Shown here one piece after another: positions 58,885-64,000 of a stretch of DNA of 64,000 bases (the stretch's first letter is position 1; every line of letters begins with the position of its first letter). The position numbers were made by a program, and so were the translations under genes. The notes under the pieces were generated by a model, which did not search any database, had not been told where the DNA came from, and was given only the letters and a program-made list of their open reading frames with translations. The stretch lies in NCBI GenBank assembly GCA_951804985.1, contig OX638133.1, positions 78,808,367 to 78,872,366 on the forward strand, in the 5' to 3' direction. This DNA comes from Dryomyza anilis (lineage: Eukaryota; Arthropoda; Insecta; Diptera; Dryomyzidae).

Positions 58885-58979
58885 ATTTTATTTTATATCT
58901 ACTCTTACTGTTACTGCCTATTGCTGTTGTTTGTTGTTGCGTGATGTTAAGTACTTGCGGTGCACGTTTCTTTGGAGTT
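58885..58979 (-). CDS. PDZ-domain protein, candidate 95-nt upstream exon
   Basis: On the minus strand TTTGTTGTTTAG precedes 58979 and a perfect GTAAGT donor follows 58885. One frame is open: after one leading base it encodes 31 residues (TPKKRAPQVLNITQQQTTAI, then GSNSKSRYKIK), and the last base T is phase 1. It joins as T|AT to the phase-1 acceptor of the 792-nt exon, giving SRYKIKYHTQSLIRK. The stretch is coding-like and bounded by AT-rich intron. Its own 5' end is phase 2, so at least one more upstream exon is required; none was found to the right edge. Confidence 0.6.
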
Positions 58980-59218
58980 CTAAACAACAAATAAAACGAT
59001 TCGATCTATTTGTACGAAATGACATACGGATAATAAAAACTAAGAACTGTATATGCTATCATCGACTATCGACGCGTCGCGAGGAGTTGTCAAAATAATC
59101 ACTGCGCGTCATGCGGCATGACGCGTCAGTAAAATAAAAATATCTATTTATAGAATAGTCAAAAGTTGCAGTTGCACACATACGATCATACACACATACT
59201 CAAATATCTACCTATCTA

Positions 59219-59990
59219 CACAGAAAATAAACTGGTTCATAATATTAACGAATCCTGTTCATAGAGGCAAATTCATACATTTTAATGCAAGATACATTGT
59301 GACAATGTACATTGTCTTGTAACTTGTTTGTGAATTTAATGATCAGTTCATTTTCAGTAAGAATCTGCGTTCATAATACGCACAAATAAATTTAATGAAT
59401 TTTTTCATACTTCAATGAATTATATTCATTGAAATACTGCAGTAGTCATTGCGACAATAAGCTCTCGCATTCAATATAGCTAATGAAATATTCATTGTGA
59501 ATATGAATATTTGTCATTCTGTTTAATGATCCATAATTTGCAATTCAATGAATTTGTACATTGAAGTATTACCGGAGATTCGTTGTTACAATGAACAGTT
59601 ACATTGGACCAATTTTAACGAAATATTCTTTGTGATAATGTACTTTTTCATTATAGATATGTACTTTTTTGTTTCAGTGTACTTTGTGTTGTATTTTCTA
59701 TTCTCCTTTTGGTGGACTGGTTTTTTTATTTTTCAGTATCGCTTTTATTTTCGGCTGAATTGCACGTGACGTGGAGGTTGCGCTGCTTTGCCTAAAAAAA
59801 TTAATATGAATACCTCAATGAACGCAATTCATAAGAATTATGAACGCGTTTATTATATCAATTACGCTCAAATTGTGCGATTCGTATATACGAGAATAGT
59901 TCATAAATAGAATGATTTGTTCCATATATATTATGAACGATGTCGCAATTAACGGCGTTCATTCCATTTATGAACAAAATATTTTCTGTG
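59219..59990. mobile_element. Mariner-type MITE, complete (772 bp)
   Basis: CACAGAAAATA at the left and TATTTTCTGTG at the right are inverted repeats bordered by TA (59217-59218, 59991-59992). The interior is full of TTCATAATATTAACGA and TCAATGAATT type words. The relics at 5379-5560, 43961-44232, 47445-47560 and 58575-58862 look related. The short plus frame at 59548-59769 is not a transposase. Confidence 0.8.
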
Positions 59991-59992
59991 TA

Positions 59993-60889
59993 GTTTCACG
60001 TACATGCCCATTTTTCAAGATTTTGAAATATTTCCTTCGATCCCTGAATACATAACAAATTGACGGTTCCTTTTAGTGATACCTTTAGAATGTCATGGCT
60101 TAATAGACTTTTCCACAACAACAAAAACATATTTCCTCCTAAAATGGATACTTTCACAAATACCAACTTGTGACTTATAGATTTTAAATATTTTTCCAAT
60201 GAACTTTATTTGAAATTAGGTACAATTTTAATCGCTATAACTCCGGCTTTAAATATAGAATTTTTAATGAAATTCCGTAAGTTAAAAAAAAAACACATTC
60301 AGAAACTCTTCTTTAAAATGTAAAACTAATATATATATATTATAATCTTACATTATTTCATCAATTGTCACTGCTTTCAGTTTGATTCCATTTATTTAAG
60401 TTCTTATTTACAAAATATATTATATAAAATGACGCGGGAACGATTCAGCGAACTAAATTTATTCTGTTAATAATTCAAACTATTTTTAGTACAGGCGATC
60501 ACGTTGTTACCATTGTTTATAAAGTGCTTTTTTCAATGTATTCATAATCTATAAATAAATGAATAATACGATGAATAATTCTAGTTAAAATAGCAAAGTA
60601 ATGATAAATAATATTAAAAACAGATCTGAGTATGATGTGACATATAAAAATAATCCTAATATCACTAAAAATTTTTCTGGTATTATATAATAAGTCATTG
60701 AAATATGAATGTATATAAATAGCAATTTGTTGAGGGGAAAATAAAGAGCAGATTACATCCATTTTACAATCATAGCCGAAAAATACTGTTGTATCTTAAT
60801 TATTTGGGGCCGTAGTACCAACACTTAATATAAATAAATGATAAATGGAAATAATAATAAAATATAAAGGCTAATTTCAGACATATTTA
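59993..60889. other. AT-rich intron or 5' flank, no recognised feature
   Basis: No exon, palindrome or known repeat was recognised here. Confidence 0.3.
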
Positions 60890-61865
60890 TGTCATATGGG
60901 CATTTCCTGGGCTTCCAGACGGGACCTTTGCACGCTTCAAACTTTAATAACTCGAAGGAAAATTAATGAATTTACTTGATTTTTGTTTGTGAATATAGTA
61001 TTTAAATAGAACTAAGTATCTGCAAGGAATTATAGAATTCTATACCGTAGATTAAAAGACATAAATAAAAAGGTGGGCGTTCCGGACGTGACAAAAACGG
61101 AAGTAAATATCGAGGTTCATATGGAAATTCCAAAAAGTCAGCGAATTTTACGTACAAATGATATTTTTGAAATATTTTCAAAAATAGTTTAAATCATGTG
61201 CTTTCTGTATATATTTACACTTTGTTCCTAAATTTTATAGTTTTTTCATAATAAATCATAGAAAAATTCTGGACGGGACAAAAAAAATTTCGTATTGAAA
61301 TTATCAGTACGATTTTTATTCTAAAAATACTTTTTGCATACAATATATTTTTTTGAAAGATTTTCGGAAAGTAGCTGAGACAATCTACTTTATTTTTGTT
61401 TATATACACTTTGTTCCTAAAATTTACAGTTATTTCGTAATAAATCGCAGAATAATTCCGGACGTTCCGTATGGAAATTTGCCCTACGATTTTTTGCTAA
61501 AAATAATTATGTATGTGACAATATAATAATCATTATTACGAAATGAAAAGTGATGTTCTATTCTAATTTTCAGATGTTTTTTTAATTTTAATTTTTTAAT
61601 TTTTGAACAATTTTTTTTTTTTATATTTTTTATACTGTAGTTTTACACTTTTGGGACTCAAAGTTCCGGACGGGACAGATTTCAACTAGCTGTCAAAAAT
61701 GTTCTAGAATTACTAGGAAAATGATGTTTACATTTTTGGAAATGCCGTGAAAATTATGCTTTAAAAACAGTGGATTCAACTCTTTAAAAAATTGTTTCAG
61801 TTTACTATGGTAATAAATGTTTTTTTTTTTTTTCCGGACGGGACATCGAAAACCCTTATATAAAA
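60890..61865. repeat. Degenerate tandem repeat with GGACGGGAC core
   Basis: The word (TC)CGGACGGGACA or variants occurs about every 160-200 bp (near 60917, 61080, 61270, 61458, 61670, 61837). Around 61200-61560 two whole units align (CACTTTGTTCCTAAA, ATAATAAATC, CGGACG). Between the cores the sequence is AT-rich and diverged. Confidence 0.6.
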
Positions 61866-61940
61866 ATAGAAATATTTTCGTTATCTTAATTTGGATCATT
61901 ATTTTTAAGCTTTAGAAATAGTTATTAATGTTAACTAAAA

Positions 61941-62366
61941 CCAGTTGGGAAGGTTAGATCACATGGGAAATTTTAAAGTATGTGTAATTTTGATAGTTAG
62001 GATTATCAAAATTATAGTCGGTCTAAGCCGATTATAAATACCCTACACATATGTGTGGTTACCATTCAAAGTGATATGTAGGTCACCAGGGTATACGAAT
62101 CCTGAAAATAACTACATACATTCAATCGCTGAAGAATTTACATTCATTTGATACCCATATTTACAAATGGGTAGGTGTACCGAATTTCGATTTTTTTTTT
62201 CGCGAACCACAAGTCTTTTCGCCGGAAAACATTATTATCATGACCAAAAAAGTTTACCTAAGCACGTATACATAAAAATTGATCTTTATATGTACATTTT
62301 ATATGAGGTATTTGAACATAAGTGGTCGGATCATAGGTCACAATGGACCGATCTCGCCAATTTTCA
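61941..62366 (-). mobile_element. DINE-1/mini-me-like element, subfamily B, 5' truncated
   Basis: In reverse orientation this is the 3' part of 45717-46465: CCAGTTGGGAAGGTTAGATC at the outer end (CTGG terminus), then TATAGTCGGTCTAAGCCG and ACACATATGTGTGGTTACC. It stops before the GTCY core. Confidence 0.8.
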
Positions 62367-62560
62367 AGAATATATTTAGGAAATGTTACTTATTTTAAAG
62401 AAAATATGTCCTTATAATAAGTAAATTTTACAACTATTAAAGAAAAACCTTCCTTAATATAAGTGAAATTGAACTTGACGCAATTTCAAGTAAATTTTCC
62501 TTAATATAAGGAAAGAGTTTTCTGTGTGTACGTTTTCAGTAATACTATAAATAATCAGTT
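62367..62560. other. AT-rich DNA with inverted TTCCTTAATATAAG words
   Basis: CCTTCCTTAATATAAG, TTTCCTTAATATAAGGAAAG and the end TTTTCTGTGTGTA suggest the remnant of a CACACAGAA-type MITE. Confidence 0.35.
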
Positions 62561-63240
62561 ATTATATTAAACTGACCTACTAATAAAATAGTTTATTTAT
62601 AAACTGATCCACATATTTTATATACAAACATTATTAGTTATTCTAACAAAACTTTTACAAACTAACTGTCATAATAACAAACTGTGCCATAAAATGCAAT
62701 ATTACAAACTGTTTAACTAAAAAGTGTTAAACCAAAAAAACTGTTGTACATATCAACTGTTATACTAAGAAATTGTTGTACTCAAAAACTGTTATACTCA
62801 CAAACTGTTATACTTACAAACAGTTATACTCACAAACAGTTATACATACTAACTATTAAACTAACATTTGCTTTATATAAAACTGTTATACTTACTTAAA
62901 TTGTTATATTGTTTCGGATATATTAACAAAATTTTGTAGTAAAATCTGTTATACTAATACTACTATATAAAAACTGTTATGAAAACTGTTATACAAAAAC
63001 TGCTATACAAAAACTGTTATGCACAAACATTTATGTTACAAACTAAAACTGTTATTTTAAAAACAAATATATTAAAATATTGTTTACTATAATCTGTTAT
63101 ACCATTATTCTTTTGTACTAAAACTTTTCTTCAAAAACTGTTATACACAAAATCATGAACTGTTATACTACAAACTGTTATACATATAACATTTTATAAA
63201 TAACTGGTAAGAACTAATAAACTGTTATATTATTATTATC
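62561..63240. repeat. Degenerate ACTGTTATAC minisatellite
   Basis: AAACTGTTATACTCACAAAC-like units of about 16-20 bp follow one another about 35 times with many changes. No frame stays open across it. Confidence 0.8.
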
Positions 63241-63795
63241 CCTCCTTATATGTTTTCGTCTTGGACCAGTTCATTACTCTGCTAAATTTTTCTAAGTTCA
63301 TGGCTTACACTAGACCGCAAAACAATGATAGTTCAACAACATATTTGATTATGGTAAATTCCTTGTAAATAACATTTGTTAGTTTTCAATGTTTCATTTT
63401 AAACCCGTCCCAGTAAAGCGGGTATTTAGTTGGACTTCCAGCATTAATACCGCCATTTTTGGTAGTGGCGACGAAAGCGAGGTTGCCACAGTTCAGTGAA
63501 ATCGAAAGTGTAGAGCAGTTAAAAAAAATAAGGTTCATTGAACACAAACAACAACATAAATATTAAATAAATGACATATCTCAACAAATATCGTGACGCA
63601 CTTTTTGGATTTTGTTAGTTTTGATACTTATTATAAATTTTTAAAATTTTTTATGTTAGATATTTAAAAAATAAATGTTGATGTATAAATGAATTTTAAA
63701 ATTTTGAAAGTCTAAAACTAATTACTTTGAAATTTTAATTATCGAAAATTAAAAATTACAAAATATAAAAATTAATTTTTTTCCACATTCTCACA
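63241..63795. other. Flank with a GC-richer island at 63400-63520
   Basis: The island contains CAGTTCAGTGAAATCG (initiator-like TCAGTG on plus) and, on minus, CCAAAAATGGCGG, a start codon in good context opening a 20-codon frame. It may hold a promoter for either strand. The rest is AT-rich. Confidence 0.3.
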
Positions 63796-64000
63796 GTCCT
63801 TACGCAATAATAGAGCCGAGCCATTGCCATGAAAAATCCCATCTAAAAACCGCAAAAATAAATGCGTCGCTTGCAGCGCAAAAACCACACCTCATCCAAA
63901 AGCAGCATCAGCAACTGCAACAACAACAATAGCAACATAAAGAACGCATCAGGTGCGCAGCAGCACAGTTGCGCCTGCGCGCCAAATGTGCCGCCGCCGT
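63796..64000 (+). CDS. Possible exon running off the right edge
   Basis: A strong acceptor-like sequence (CCACATTCTCACAG) ends at 63795. The following DNA is GC-rich with CAACAACAAC and CAGCAGC tracts, as in fly coding or 5' UTR exons. From ATG 63862 the frame is open to the edge (46 codons, MRRLQRKNHTSSKSSISNCN, ending ...CACAPNVPPP). The minus strand is also open for 58 codons (Leu-rich), so strand is not settled. It cannot be assigned to the PDZ gene. Confidence 0.35.

Noticed and set aside
63862..64000. Firm assignment of the edge frame to a named gene
   Set aside because: Both strands are open, only 46 codons are visible and the composition (CAA/CAG tracts) also fits an untranslated exon.

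Overview
The window looks like nuclear DNA of a higher fly (brachyceran/cyclorrhaphan Diptera). The coding exons carry CAG/CAA-type poly-Gln, poly-Asn and poly-Ser tracts, small introns are about 61 bp, core promoters have fly-like TATA plus TCAGT/CAGT initiators, and DINE-1/mini-me elements with (GTCY)n cores are present. The sequence is very AT-rich and full of non-autonomous transposons. I cannot name the species.

Main gene. A large minus-strand gene for a PDZ-domain protein spans at least 58,979 to 624. I can join five exons by splice sites and reading phase: 58979-58885, 56273-55482, 42131-41994, 4064-2396 and 2103-624. They form one open frame of about 1,390 codons. The N-terminus is missing and probably lies beyond the right edge. 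Most of the window is its introns (about 38 kb and 13 kb for the two largest).

Nested genes. Three complete small genes lie inside these introns: a secreted C-type lectin on + (5947-6611, three exons), an intronless 257-residue protein of unknown function on - (44335-45108, with TATA and initiator), and an intronless secreted protein of unknown function on + (48954-50228). A possible further exon on + runs off the right edge (63796-64000).

Repeats. The introns hold tRNA-derived SINEs (complete copies at 23.4, 36.0, 46.9 and 48.2 kb, plus broken ones), six DINE-1/mini-me-like elements in two subfamilies, a Helitron-like element (56.9-58.5 kb), hAT-, Harbinger- and mariner-type MITEs, and three large foldback palindromes (26.1-27.3, 47.6-48.2, 54.3-54.5 kb). 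One locus shows three levels of nesting (SINE, then an 8-bp-TSD transposon, then a TAA-TSD MITE; 18.45-20.25 kb). Tandem repeats include a 15-16-bp minisatellite with a 258-bp higher-order unit (9.2-11.5 kb), an AAGCTT-rich field (12.5-13.7 kb), a very homogeneous 10-bp array (32.1-32.9 kb), a field with a GGACGGGAC core (60.9-61.9 kb) and an ACTGTTATAC array (62.6-63.2 kb).

Between these, several blocks (11.6-12.4, 13.7-15.3, 30.95-31.6, 35.25-35.75, 38.7-39.2, 54.8-55.1 kb) are less AT-rich, show no repeat similarity and look like candidate conserved non-coding or enhancer DNA of the host intron. All functional statements rest on reading the sequence; no database search was possible.
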